A DNA stretch of 36,169 bases from the NCBI GenBank assembly GCA_937880805.1, contig CALGRR010000117.1, forward strand, positions 1-36,169, given 5' to 3'. The first letter of the stretch is position 1. Each line of letters opens with the position of its first letter. This document shows, piece after piece, positions 1 to 8,891 of the stretch. This DNA comes from an uncultured Clostridia bacterium (GTDB taxonomy: Bacteria > Bacillota > Clostridia > Oscillospirales > Acutalibacteraceae). The notes beneath the pieces are model-generated. The model was not told the origin of the DNA. It saw nothing but the letters and a program-made list of their open reading frames with translations, and ran no database searches. The position numbers and the translations under genes are program-made.

Positions 1-45
1 TTCACGTCGCTCGCGATACTTCACTCACCGTTAGGTGAACTTCAT
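1..45. repeat. Tandem short-hairpin repeat fragment at window edge
   Basis: Two short palindromes are separated by a nearly identical spacer. Palindrome 7-16 has a 4-bp stem and 2-nt loop. Palindrome 25-38 has a 5-bp stem (tcacc/ggtga) around gtta. Each is followed by acttcac or acttcat (18-24 and 39-45). The periodic hairpin-plus-spacer layout suggests the end of a longer array cut by the window. From memory, similar arrays occur between genes in gut Clostridia. No function is assigned. Confidence 0.55.
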
Positions 46-71
46 TTATTTCAAAGAGTATACACAAAAGA

Positions 72-111
72 ATCCACCGTATTCCTTTTCGAAACACGGT
101 GGATATTTTTT
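72..111 (-). terminator. Terminator of the alpha-mannosidase gene, possibly bidirectional
   Basis: A perfect 9-bp inverted repeat (72-80 with 96-104) encloses a 15-nt loop just past the stop codon of the minus-strand mannosidase. On the minus strand the stem is followed by a short T-rich stretch; on the plus strand by a run of seven T (105-111), so it may also stop incoming plus-strand transcription. Confidence 0.65.
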
Positions 112-3100
112 ATACTATTCTGAAAGTTTTAACTTCAAACGGCTTGATTGCAAATTCAAATTCGGTGTTATCTGAAGCGATTTCCGCAATATCCTCTTCA
201 ATCATATTGCATTCAATAACCTTTTCAAATCCGAAGCACCAGCCGAGTGAAACCGTTCCTCTCTTCTGCTCCTGCTCAACAACTCGAACAATGTATCCTC
301 TGCCGTCCTGAGCCTTTTTGATAGCATCAATCATAACATTCTTTTCGCTGAGCGAAACAAAGGGAGCTTCTGCAGGGATTTTTCCGTTTGTTGCCTCTGC
401 GTTATAAACTGCAACGGGCGGAACATTGAAGGTGTGTGCCGTCTGAACGGTATCGTTTCTCCAATCCTCTGCGTGGGGATGGAATGCGTATTTGAATGTG
501 TTTATGCCGTGGTCGCCCGTTCTGTCGGGGCAGGTGGGTGCACGCATAAGAGTTATTCTCATATGGCTGTTGTGAATATCATAGCCGTATTTGCAGTCGT
601 TGATAATGCTGCAGCCGTAGCCGCCCTCTGAAAGGTCAGCCCACTTATGAGCCGCAACCTCAAAGCGAGTAAGGTCATATGCGGTGTTCCAATGGGTGGG
701 TCGCTTTGTTGCACCGTGAGCAATTTCATATGTTGCATCGGTATCAATAACAGCAACATCAAAGCCCGCTTTGAGCACCTTATCGCTTTCGTGCCAATCA
801 ACCGTTGTGTCAAAAACAACGCTTTCACCGTTCTGATAAAGAATAATATCCTGGGTGATTTTTGATTTGTTGAAGGGGTAAACGGCTCTTATAACGCTTC
901 TTACCGCATTTCTCTCAACAACCTCAATGCTTTCAGCCTTGAGCTCCCACATCTTTTTGTGATAGTTGAGCTCAAGATTCCAGGCTGTTTCGTGAATGCA
1001 TTTATCAAGCGAAACGGTAAGAATGTTGCCTCTGCCGTCTATGCTTTCACGCTCGTTGAGCTTATCGTAAATGCTTGTGATATTGCCGTTTTCATTGAGT
1101 TCAACACGGAGAACAGCATTTTCAATATAATCCTTTTCAGCTTCAACGGGTGAATAAATGCATTCGCCCTCAATGAGCTTAAAGGTCTTACAGCTCATGG
1201 GTTCAAGCTCATCGGGAAGGAACATAAACTTGCCGTCTGTATATGCACAGGGGAGTGAAAGACCGTCACTTGTTGAAACATACATTCCCTCGGGAACACC
1301 TTCAACCTCAATGGGCTCATAGCTGTTTGCACTTGTGAGATTCCAGACGGTTATGCTGTTTTTATCCGCAGTAACCGCACCGCCGAGTGCGTTGAGAGCA
1401 CCGTTATAAATATCTTCGCCGATTTTGTTCATTACGGCATAATCTCTGCGGCAATCCTCAAAAACCTCGTGGATTGATGAGCCGGGAAGAATATCGTGGA
1501 ACTGGTTGGTCATAAGGATTCTCCAGCCCTTTTCAAGCTCTTCTTTCGGATATTCCCTGCCGAGGAATATTTCTGCGAAAACAGAAAGCATTTCTGCTCT
1601 TGTGAAAAGGAATTCACCCTTGCGGTTGTTCTTTTTAACAAATGCCTGGCTTGTGAATGTTCCTCTGTGGTTTTCATAGAACATTTCGCCGTTCCATACG
1701 GGAAGCTCATTTTCTTTGCCGTGATATGTTTTGAAGAAATCGTCAACGTGACCGATTTCGGTTTTGGGCAGGCCTGGAAAATTCTGAAGTCTTCTGCCTC
1801 TTTCAAGCATATTTCTTGTGGGACCGCCGCCGCCGTCACCGTAGCCGTACATACTCATTGATGTGTTGAGCTCGCTCTTGTTGTTGCACTCTTCATCCGC
1901 TGTCATAATTTCGTCAACACGGAAGTTGCAGTTATATGAGGGACGCATAAGATGAGCATAAATCTTGTCGCCGTTATTGCCCTGCCACATAAACATATTG
2001 TAGGGGAATTTGGTGGTATCATTATAAGAAAGCTTTGAAGTTATAAAGTTTTCCATTCCGCAGCCCTTTATAATCTGCGGAAGTGCCCAGGTGAAGCCGA
2101 AGCAGTCGGGCAGCCAATAGGTTTTGGAAACCTTGCCGAATTCCTTTTTGAAAAACTCCGTGCCGTAAAGCACCTGTCTTATGAGTGCTTCGCCCGAAGC
2201 GATGTTTGTATCCGCCTCAACCCAAACATTACCGCAAATATCCCACTGACCCGCAGCAACCTTTTCTTTGATTTTTGCATATATTTCGGGGTAGTGGTCC
2301 TTCATCATCTGATAGAGCACAGCCTGACTCTGACCGAAGGTCATTTCAGGGTAAATATCCATCAATGATGTAACGTTTGTGAAGGTGCGTGCACTCTTTC
2401 TTATGCTTTCCTGAATTCTCCAGAGCCAGGCAACGTCAATGTGGCTGTGACCCGTAAGTATAACCTTGCTCTGTGCACTCCAATCAATTTCAGCTATCTT
2501 TTGAAGATAATATTTTCTTGCTTCCGCTATGCTTTTTCTGACCTGTGAAGGCTCAAAATCATAGTCAACAATATGCATACTGTCGTCAACAGCGGCATAA
2601 ACCTTGCTCTTGATATGCTCGTCTTTAATAAAATTGAGGGCATCGAAAGCAACCTCTATGTCCGTGTAATATCCTTCGCATTCGCTGTCAACGGCAAAAA
2701 TGCTTGTTTCGCCGAAATAGCAGTCCTGATATTCAGCACCGTCCATTGCGGGGTCGCAGAAGGACATAGAATCAACCGTTGCTTCAATCTCAAAACAAAG
2801 TGTTTCGCCTGCTTTATGTATTCCCAAATCAACCTCGGCACGGTCGGGGATTATATCTCTTGATGTGCAGCCTGCAACAAATTTGCCGTTGCATTTAACA
2901 AGAGCCTCGCCGCCAACGGCAAGCTTTGCTCTGATGTTGAGTCCGTTCATTTCTTCGGGCACAACAACGCTTGCTTTGAAAAAGTGAGCCGAATCGTATG
3001 CGGGAAACCATCTGTCACCGCTTTTGATTTCGCCTTTGAAATCACTCATTTCATAGCGGTCACCGAGAAATGAGCCTTTGGTATATTCCCAAACGCCGAT

Positions 3101-3178
3101 ATCTTTTTTTGCAACAACGCAGTATTTGGGCAGCTGTTTATGCATATCTTTGAGAATTCCGATTTTTAAAGTGTGCAT
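110..3178 (-). CDS. GH38 alpha-mannosidase
   Basis: The 1022-aa protein has the size and layout of family GH38 alpha-mannosidases (zinc-dependent retaining enzymes): an N-terminal beta region, a catalytic domain, then mid and C-terminal beta domains. Metal-site residues of the HSHIDVAW motif lie at about 244-251, and D358 in the WLPDCFG segment is the likely nucleophile. No signal peptide is visible, so it probably acts in the cytoplasm on imported mannosides or mannosylated oligosaccharides; no transporter is adjacent. The longest ORF starts 13 codons upstream, but the ATG at 3178 is preceded by a good ribosome binding site (GAAAGGAG, about 7 nt away) and is chosen. It lies 67 nt downstream of a membrane-protein gene but has its own promoter. 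GH38 family is confident; the natural linkage is not known. Confidence 0.93.
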   Translation of the reverse strand: MHTLKIGILKDMHKQLPKYCVVAKKDIGVWEYTKGSFLGDRYEMSDFKGEIKSGDRWFPAYDSAHFFKASVVVPEEMNGLNIRAKLAVGGEALVKCNGKFVAGCTSRDIIPDRAEVDLGIHKAGETLCFEIEATVDSMSFCDPAMDGAEYQDCYFGETSIFAVDSECEGYYTDIEVAFDALNFIKDEHIKSKVYAAVDDSMHIVDYDFEPSQVRKSIAEARKYYLQKIAEIDWSAQSKVILTGHSHIDVAWLWRIQESIRKSARTFTNVTSLMDIYPEMTFGQSQAVLYQMMKDHYPEIYAKIKEKVAAGQWDICGNVWVEADTNIASGEALIRQVLYGTEFFKKEFGKVSKTYWLPDCFGFTWALPQIIKGCGMENFITSKLSYNDTTKFPYNMFMWQGNNGDKIYAHLMRPSYNCNFRVDEIMTADEECNNKSELNTSMSMYGYGDGGGGPTRNMLERGRRLQNFPGLPKTEIGHVDDFFKTYHGKENELPVWNGEMFYENHRGTFTSQAFVKKNNRKGEFLFTRAEMLSVFAEIFLGREYPKEELEKGWRILMTNQFHDILPGSSIHEVFEDCRRDYAVMNKIGEDIYNGALNALGGAVTADKNSITVWNLTSANSYEPIEVEGVPEGMYVSTSDGLSLPCAYTDGKFMFLPDELEPMSCKTFKLIEGECIYSPVEAEKDYIENAVLRVELNENGNITSIYDKLNERESIDGRGNILTVSLDKCIHETAWNLELNYHKKMWELKAESIEVVERNAVRSVIRAVYPFNKSKITQDIILYQNGESVVFDTTVDWHESDKVLKAGFDVAVIDTDATYEIAHGATKRPTHWNTAYDLTRFEVAAHKWADLSEGGYGCSIINDCKYGYDIHNSHMRITLMRAPTCPDRTGDHGINTFKYAFHPHAEDWRNDTVQTAHTFNVPPVAVYNAEATNGKIPAEAPFVSLSEKNVMIDAIKKAQDGRGYIVRVVEQEQKRGTVSLGWCFGFEKVIECNMIEEDIAEIASDNTEFEFAIKPFEVKTFRIV

Positions 3179-3207
3179 AGCTTTGCTCCTTTCAGCTTGA
3201 TAGTTAT

Positions 3208-3236
3208 ATAATATCAAACCGATTGAGCAAATGCAA
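3208..3236 (-). promoter_or_regulatory. Promoter of the alpha-mannosidase gene
   Basis: On the minus strand TTGCAT (3231-3236) and TATTAT (3208-3213) are separated by 17 nt, with TGa just before the -10 hexamer as in extended -10 promoters. It lies in the short gap after the membrane-protein stop codon, so the mannosidase can be transcribed separately. Confidence 0.5.
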
Positions 3237-3245
3237 CAAAAGAAC

Positions 3246-3932
3246 TTATTTTTTCTTTTTAACTTCGTAAATAATTCTTATTGCTGTTCCTCCGATTATC
3301 GCACCGATAAGACCCGCAAGCAAATCTGTCATTGTGTCAAAAAGCGGGTATCTCATCGGGTCTGTGGGAAACATTTCGATAAACGGCGAAAACGGGGTTT
3401 CATACCAATGCTGTGTTGCCTCTCCGGTTATCCAGTCAAAGAGGAATTCATAGCATTCCCAGCCTAAGCTTGTAAAGCAGGAAAGACCGAAGCCTGCAAC
3501 GCTTCCCATAAGAGGTGAAAGCTTTTCTTTACCGTTTGCCATTGCATTGATAAGATAAACACCTGCAGGCACGCAAAGAAGTCCGCCAAGAAAATGCACA
3601 AAGAAATCGTAAAACCAGGTTTCGTTGTAAAGGCTTTTGTATACTCCGAGATAGCAGGTTGCAATAACCATAAAGCTTGCTACGGTTTGAGCACGGTATG
3701 TAATTCTTGCAAGAAAGAAATATTTTCTTGGCAGAATATGAAGCGTGGGCAGCACAAACAGAAGTACCGTGTTAACAATCACCTGAAGATTATAATATCC
3801 TTCATCTTCGTTTTGCAAAGCCTCTGCAAGAACGGTGAACATAATTATTCTGCAAAGCCACCAGAAAGCGTATTCAACGGGCTTTGTTTCGCTTCTGAAT
3901 ATTCTTATTTCGTTTTTGATTTTTTCTTTCAC
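3246..3932 (-). CDS. YjdF/DUF2238-like multipass membrane protein
   Basis: The 228-aa hydrophobic protein has about five to six membrane segments and a basic C-terminus. Conserved-looking polar residues sit in or near membrane segments: D109/H113 (YDFFVHFLGG), W158/E159 with E162 and D166 (WECYEFLFD), and D199/D203 (DTMTDL). This pattern resembles the DUF2238 family (E. coli inner-membrane YjdF), of unknown function; a VanZ-like relationship is possible. The longest ORF begins with an ATG at 3947, but that ATG is part of ATGGAGG, which is an ideal ribosome binding site for the GTG at 3932, so the GTG is preferred. It is divergent from recJ. Family assignment is by pattern only. Confidence 0.7.
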   Translation of the reverse strand: MKEKIKNEIRIFRSETKPVEYAFWWLCRIIMFTVLAEALQNEDEGYYNLQVIVNTVLLFVLPTLHILPRKYFFLARITYRAQTVASFMVIATCYLGVYKSLYNETWFYDFFVHFLGGLLCVPAGVYLINAMANGKEKLSPLMGSVAGFGLSCFTSLGWECYEFLFDWITGEATQHWYETPFSPFIEMFPTDPMRYPLFDTMTDLLAGLIGAIIGGTAIRIIYEVKKKK

Positions 3933-3995
3933 GGATAAAACCTCCATTTCACAGCTTATACTACACCAGAAAAATTCAGATTTTTTTACCGTATA

Positions 3996-4053
3996 GTTAC
4001 AATCGGGTTACAAAATAAGGGTGTTTTATATCGTTTTTTGTAACTATTTGCAA
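3996..4053 (-). promoter_or_regulatory. Promoter of the membrane-protein gene with GTTACAA repeats
   Basis: On the minus strand TTGCAA (4048-4053) and TATAAA (4025-4030) are 17 nt apart. Two direct GTTACAA copies (3996-4002, 4007-4013) and one inverted copy (4038-4044) flank the -10; gttacaaaa at 4007-4015 pairs with ttttgtaac at 4036-4044. The placement is compatible with an operator, but no regulator is identified. Confidence 0.4.
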
Positions 4054-4091
4054 TTTGCATAGTTATATATAATATATTTATATAAATAAAC

Positions 4092-4120
4092 TTGAAAATT
4101 ATTATTATAGGTGATATACT
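4092..4120 (+). promoter_or_regulatory. Strong sigma-A-type promoter of the recJ-led block
   Basis: TTGAAA (4092-4097) and TATACT (4115-4120) are separated by exactly 17 nt, close to consensus. Transcription would start near 4127, about 20 nt before the recJ start. It is the only clear promoter before a run of closely spaced plus-strand genes reaching to about 16990. Confidence 0.75.
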
Positions 4121-4146
4121 ATTATGATTGAAAGGAATGATCTGGT

Positions 4147-6183
4147 TTGAGAAGAAAGAAATGGACCGTGGCAAAATGCGATAAGGATTTTGCCGCAACT
4201 GTTGCTCAGGAGCTTTGTGCCGATCCTTTCGCAGCTCTTATTGCAACATCAAGAGGTCTTGGCGATATAAATGAGATAGACAGATTTTTTGATACCGATG
4301 CAAGGCTTACCCTTGACCCTCTTTCCATTAAGGATATGGATGCGGCATCGGAAAGAATAAATCTTGCCATAGATGATTTTGAGCGTATCTGCGTTTTCGG
4401 TGATTATGATGCCGACGGCGTAACGGCAACCGCTCTTCTTTATTCATATCTTGAAACAAGGGGAGCAGATGTTATCAGATATATCCCCGACAGAATTTCC
4501 GAGGGCTACGGAATGAACTGCGGTGCCATTGAGTATCTTGCAGGTCTGGGCGTTAAACTTATAGTTACCGTTGATAACGGTGTTTCTGCCATAGAAGAGG
4601 CAAAAAAGTGCAAGGAACTCGGCATAGACCTCGTTATTACCGATCATCACAAGGTTGGCGAAGAACTTCCCGATGCGATTGCCGTTGTTGACCCTCACAG
4701 AGAAGACTGCCCGAGCAACTTCAAAGAAATGTCGGGCGTGGGTGTTGCGTTCAAGCTCGTTTGTGCTCTCGAGGGCGGAGAAGAGGATATGCTTCTTTCG
4801 GAATACGGCGACCTTGTTGCACTGGGCACCATAGGCGATGTTGTTACCCTTACGGGAGAAAACAGAGTTATGGTCAGAAAAGGTCTTGAAATGATAAATA
4901 AAGAGCCCAGACCGGGCATAACCGCACTTATGCAGGAGGCGGGCATATATAACAAGTTTTTCACTTCATCAACCGCAGCGTTCACCGTATGCCCCAGAAT
5001 CAATGCGGCGGGCAGAATGAGCTCCGCAAACAAAGCCCTTGACCTTCTTTTGTGCGATGATGATGAGAGTGCATCGCTGCTTGCGGAAGAAATCAATTCA
5101 ATGAATTCAAAACGCCAGCAAACAGAAACCGATATTTTTTCGCAGGCGGAAAAGCAGCTCAGAGAAAACCCCGAAATGCTTAACGACAGAGTGATTGTTG
5201 TTGACGGTGAGGGCTGGCATCAGGGCGTTATAGGAATTGTTGCGGCAAGAATGGTTGAAAGATACGGCAGACCCTGCGTTGTTATTTCCCGTGACGGAGA
5301 AAACGCAAAGGGCTCCTGCAGAAGCATTGAAGGCTTTTCAATTTATGATGCGATTGAATCCGTATCAGACTGCCTTGACCATTTCGGCGGGCACACTCTT
5401 GCGGCTGGTCTTGGCTTAAAGTCATCAAGAATATTTGAGCTTCGATGCCGTCTTAACGAATATGCGGCAAACAAAGAAATGCCCTTTGCACTCCAGAAAA
5501 TCGATTGCAAGCTGCTTCCCGGTTCAATAAGCCTTGATTTGCTTTCGTCGCTCGCTTATCTTGAACCCTTCGGTGCAGGCAATCCGCAGCCCTGCTTCGG
5601 ACTTTTCGGAGTCAGAATTGATGATATAAACAGCGTATCCGACGGAAAGCATATAAGAATGATGGTTTCCAAAAACGGTGCAAGAACGGGAGTTGTTTAT
5701 TTCGGAATGCCCGAGATTCTGTTCCCGTATGAAAAAGGCGATGTTGTTGACCTTGCGGTTAATCTTGATAAAAACACATATAACGGTGATGAGAGGGTTT
5801 CGGTTATAGTAAGAGGGATGAAACCTTCGCTCACCGATGAAGAAAAGGTTCTTGCCTCAATCAGCCTTTTTGATAAATTCAAACGAAACGAAAAGCTCAC
5901 CCGTGAAGAAGCACTCAATCTTCTTCCCGACAGAGAGCTTGAAGTCAGCGTATTCAAGTGCATAAAGAATAAGCCGCTGCCCGATAAATGCTGCGAAATG
6001 CTTTGCGTAAGACTCGGGGATGACGGCGAAAAACTTGCCAGAATATCGGCGGTGGTTGAAATAATGCTTGAAATGGGCATTCTTGAAACCGAATTCGGCG
6101 GAAGGGTTTTTGTTCCCGATAATCCGCCAAAGGTTAATCTTGAGGATTCCGAAATACTCAAAAAGATAAAAAGCTTTATTTAA
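4147..6183 (+). CDS. recJ: Single-stranded-DNA-specific exonuclease RecJ
   Basis: RecJ is a 5'-3' single-strand DNA exonuclease used in recombinational and mismatch repair. The 678-aa product shows the DHH phosphoesterase motifs: DYDADG at 86-91, VDNG at 142-145 and DHH at 166-168. A DHHA1 domain follows with the GCRSIEGF-type stretch and a GGH motif near residue 415-420, then an OB-fold region and a C-terminal extension of about 100 residues rich in charged helices. Length fits Firmicute RecJ proteins. The start is TTG at 4147, with GAAAGGA about 10 nt upstream; the nearby ATG codons are out of frame. In related bacteria recJ often precedes rel, as here (30-nt gap). Confidence 0.95.
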   Translation: MRRKKWTVAKCDKDFAATVAQELCADPFAALIATSRGLGDINEIDRFFDTDARLTLDPLSIKDMDAASERINLAIDDFERICVFGDYDADGVTATALLYSYLETRGADVIRYIPDRISEGYGMNCGAIEYLAGLGVKLIVTVDNGVSAIEEAKKCKELGIDLVITDHHKVGEELPDAIAVVDPHREDCPSNFKEMSGVGVAFKLVCALEGGEEDMLLSEYGDLVALGTIGDVVTLTGENRVMVRKGLEMINKEPRPGITALMQEAGIYNKFFTSSTAAFTVCPRINAAGRMSSANKALDLLLCDDDESASLLAEEINSMNSKRQQTETDIFSQAEKQLRENPEMLNDRVIVVDGEGWHQGVIGIVAARMVERYGRPCVVISRDGENAKGSCRSIEGFSIYDAIESVSDCLDHFGGHTLAAGLGLKSSRIFELRCRLNEYAANKEMPFALQKIDCKLLPGSISLDLLSSLAYLEPFGAGNPQPCFGLFGVRIDDINSVSDGKHIRMMVSKNGARTGVVYFGMPEILFPYEKGDVVDLAVNLDKNTYNGDERVSVIVRGMKPSLTDEEKVLASISLFDKFKRNEKLTREEALNLLPDRELEVSVFKCIKNKPLPDKCCEMLCVRLGDDGEKLARISAVVEIMLEMGILETEFGGRVFVPDNPPKVNLEDSEILKKIKSFI

Positions 6184-6213
6184 CGTCAGAAATGACAGGA
6201 GGAAACAAGCCGT

Positions 6214-8427
6214 ATGAACAACAGCTTGAATAACGGTGAAAAGGATGTTTTTGCAACACCGGAGCTTGCTCTGGAGGCACTTGTTGAGATTGTTGGCAAA
6301 AACTACTCCGAAGAAGAAATCCTTGATATAAAGAAGGCATATGAAATCGCAAACAATGCCCACGAGGGTCAGAAGCGACTTTCGGGCGAGCCGTATATAA
6401 TGCATCCGCTTTCGGTTGCAATAATACTTGCACGCCTCGGAATGGACAGTGCCTCGATTATTTCAGCTATTCTGCACGATACTGTTGAGGACACAAGCTT
6501 GACTCATAATGAGGTTAAAAAGCTGTTTGGCGAAACTATTGCCGATCTGGTTGACGGCGTAACAAAAATCGGTAAAGTTCCTTTGCAGACAAAAGAGGAG
6601 CAGCAATCCGAGAATATCCGCAAAATGCTTCTTGCGATGTCAAAGGATATAAGAGTTATTATTATCAAGCTTGCCGACCGTTTGCACAATATGAGAACTC
6701 TTATGTTCAAGGAGCCTCAGAGAAGGCTTGAAATAGCAAAAGAAACTCTTGAAATCTATGCTCCCATAGCTCACCGCCTCGGTATCAGAGCGTTCAAGGA
6801 GGAGCTTGAGGACCTTTCTATCAGCTATCTTGACCCCGTTGCTTATCACGATATTGAAAAGTCGCTTGAAAATCAGAATCAGTCAAGACACGAATTCTTT
6901 GATGATATTAAAGCAAGAATCGAAGAGAGAATAAAAGCTTCGGTTGCGGGTGCACAGATAAGCGGCAGAATAAAATCCGTTCACGGCATCCACCGCAAAA
7001 TGTTCAGACAGAACAAGAATTTCGATGAAATTTATGATATTTACGCAGTAAGAATAATTGTTGATTCGGTTATCGACTGCTATAACTGCCTCGGTATAAT
7101 CCACGATATGTTCAAGCCTATTCCGGGCAGATTCAAGGATTATATCTCAACTCCCAAGCCCAATATGTATCAGTCGCTTCACACAACGGTTCTCGGCAAA
7201 GAGGGTATTCCCTTTGAAGTTCAGATAAGAACCTGGGAAATGCACCATACTGCTGAATACGGTATTGCGGCTCATTGGAAATATAAGCTCGGCATAAACG
7301 GTGCGGCTAAATTTGAGGAGCGTCTTTCGTGGATAAGACAGCTTCTTGAAAATCAGAGTGAGAGCGAAAATGTTGAAGATATTGTTTCAACAATCAAGAG
7401 CGACCTTGTGCCCGAAGAGGTTTTTGTTTTCACTCCCAAGGGTGATGTTTTCAATCTCCCCACAGGAGCGACGGTTATTGACTTTGCCTATGCCATCCAC
7501 TCCGCAGTAGGCAACAAAATGGTTGGTGCGAAGGTAGACGGAAGAATTGTGCCGCTTGATTATCAGGTTAAAACGGGTGAAATCGTTGAGGTTCTCACCT
7601 CGTCGCAGCAGGGCAAGGGTCCCAGCCGTGACTGGCTTAATATTGTAACAACCAGCCAGGCAAGAGCAAAAATCAGACAGTGGTACAAGAAAGAGAAGAG
7701 AGAAGAAAACATTCTTGAAGGCAAGGCGGAGGTTGAAAGAGAGTTTAAACGCAACTTTATCCGCCTTTCGGATGCCGATTATGATGAATTCATAGAAAAA
7801 ATTGCAGAAAGACAGCATTGCAAGAGCGTTGAAGATTTTTATGCGGCTCTGGGCTACGGCGGCATTTCGCTTATCCGTCTTATGCCCAGAATCAAAGAGG
7901 ATTATTCAAAGCTTGTAAAAACCCAGGAGCCCGTAATAACAATAGCTCCGATTAAAAAGAAAACCAAGAGCAAAGAGGGCGTTATTGTTGAGGGCATCGA
8001 TAACTGCCTCATCAAATTCTCCCGTTGCTGCAACCCTCTGCCGGGTGATGATATAATCGGATTTATAACAAGAGGTCACGGCGTTTCAATCCACACAAGG
8101 GATTGCACAAATGTGCCCGCCGATATAAGTCAGGCAGGCGAGCCTGAAAGATGGATAAAGGCCTATTGGGATTCAAACCTCAAAGAGGACTTTAAATGCA
8201 CTCTCAGCATTCATTGCCTCAACCGCATCGGCTTGCTTGCAGATGTTTCGAGCCTGCTTGCAAATATGAGAATTATGATTAATGATATAAGCACAAGAAA
8301 CACAAAAGACGGCAGGGCAACGGTTATTGTTACCGTTTCGGTCAACGGTGTTGAGCATCTCAATTCCGTTGTTGCAAAATTGGAAAAGGTTGAGAGCGTT
8401 CTGAGCATCGAACGCTCGGGTGTATAA
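6214..8427 (+). CDS. rel: Bifunctional (p)ppGpp synthetase/hydrolase Rel
   Basis: Rel makes and degrades the stringent-response alarmones (p)ppGpp from GTP/GDP and ATP. The 737-aa protein contains all domains in order: HD hydrolase (about 50-150, with an intact HD in LHDTVEDT), synthetase (about 240-350), TGS (about 395-455), zinc-finger/conserved-cysteine region (about 590-640, FSRCCNPLPGD) and ACT (about 660-737). The synthetase carries RFKD before YI, the RxKD motif of bifunctional Rel enzymes rather than the ExDD of synthetase-only RelA. AGGAGG sits 10 nt before the ATG. It is followed one base later by dtd, implying translational coupling. No truncation is seen. Confidence 0.96.
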   Translation: MNNSLNNGEKDVFATPELALEALVEIVGKNYSEEEILDIKKAYEIANNAHEGQKRLSGEPYIMHPLSVAIILARLGMDSASIISAILHDTVEDTSLTHNEVKKLFGETIADLVDGVTKIGKVPLQTKEEQQSENIRKMLLAMSKDIRVIIIKLADRLHNMRTLMFKEPQRRLEIAKETLEIYAPIAHRLGIRAFKEELEDLSISYLDPVAYHDIEKSLENQNQSRHEFFDDIKARIEERIKASVAGAQISGRIKSVHGIHRKMFRQNKNFDEIYDIYAVRIIVDSVIDCYNCLGIIHDMFKPIPGRFKDYISTPKPNMYQSLHTTVLGKEGIPFEVQIRTWEMHHTAEYGIAAHWKYKLGINGAAKFEERLSWIRQLLENQSESENVEDIVSTIKSDLVPEEVFVFTPKGDVFNLPTGATVIDFAYAIHSAVGNKMVGAKVDGRIVPLDYQVKTGEIVEVLTSSQQGKGPSRDWLNIVTTSQARAKIRQWYKKEKREENILEGKAEVEREFKRNFIRLSDADYDEFIEKIAERQHCKSVEDFYAALGYGGISLIRLMPRIKEDYSKLVKTQEPVITIAPIKKKTKSKEGVIVEGIDNCLIKFSRCCNPLPGDDIIGFITRGHGVSIHTRDCTNVPADISQAGEPERWIKAYWDSNLKEDFKCTLSIHCLNRIGLLADVSSLLANMRIMINDISTRNTKDGRATVIVTVSVNGVEHLNSVVAKLEKVESVLSIERSGV

Positions 8428-8428
8428 A

Positions 8429-8887
8429 ATGCGTGCAGTAATTCAAAGAGTAAAAAAATCAAGCGTCAGCGTTGACGGCGAAGTAAAGGGCAGCGTAGGC
8501 AAGGGCTATAATGTTCTTCTCGGTGTTATGCAGGGAGATACAAAGGCTCAGGCAGAGCTGCTTGCGGCAAAAATCGCAAAGCTCCGTGTTTTTGAGGACG
8601 AAGCAGGAAAAATGAATAAAAGCGTGCTGGATATTAACGGAGAAATCCTTGTTATATCGCAGTTCACTCTGTGTGCGGATATAAAGAAGGGCAACCGGCC
8701 TTCGTTTACGGATTCCGCACCGCCCGATGAGGCAAATTCACTCTATGAATATTTTTGCACCTGCCTTTCGGATAACGGAGTTTCAAAGGTTGAAAAAGGT
8801 GTTTTTGCGGCAGATATGCTTGTCAGCATAGAAAATGACGGGCCCGTAACCATTGTTATGGATACAGACGTTTGGGATAAAAGGTGA
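8429..8887 (+). CDS. dtd: D-aminoacyl-tRNA deacylase
   Basis: DTD hydrolyses D-aminoacyl-tRNAs (and glycine mischarged on tRNA-Ala), protecting translation. The 152-aa protein has family hallmarks: the N-terminal MRAVIQRV strand, the SQFTL active-site motif, the GNRPSF stretch, and the NDGPVT Gly-cisPro motif near the C-terminus. An upstream in-frame GTG would add three residues, but the ATG at 8429, one base after the rel stop codon, matches the family N-terminus. No strong ribosome binding site is present, so translation is probably coupled to rel. The rel-dtd pairing is widespread in Firmicutes. Confidence 0.95.
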   Translation: MRAVIQRVKKSSVSVDGEVKGSVGKGYNVLLGVMQGDTKAQAELLAAKIAKLRVFEDEAGKMNKSVLDINGEILVISQFTLCADIKKGNRPSFTDSAPPDEANSLYEYFCTCLSDNGVSKVEKGVFAADMLVSIENDGPVTIVMDTDVWDKR

Positions 8888-8891
8888 TAGA

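Noticed and set aside
3933..4024. yjdF-type (azaaromatic) riboswitch before the YjdF-like gene
   Set aside because: That riboswitch is tied to Bacillus YjdF (a different family sharing the name); the leader is short, AT-rich and shows no such fold.
5857..6405. 182-codon open frame on the minus strand over the recJ-rel junction
   Set aside because: It runs antisense through two well-supported genes and has no family resemblance or ribosome binding site; it is a shadow of their codon use.
7387..7818. 143-codon minus-strand frame inside rel
   Set aside because: Antisense to the TGS region of rel; no independent support.
8853..8891. Longer N-terminus for the MBL hydrolase overlapping dtd
   Set aside because: The ATG at 8892 has its own ribosome binding site and matches the family start.
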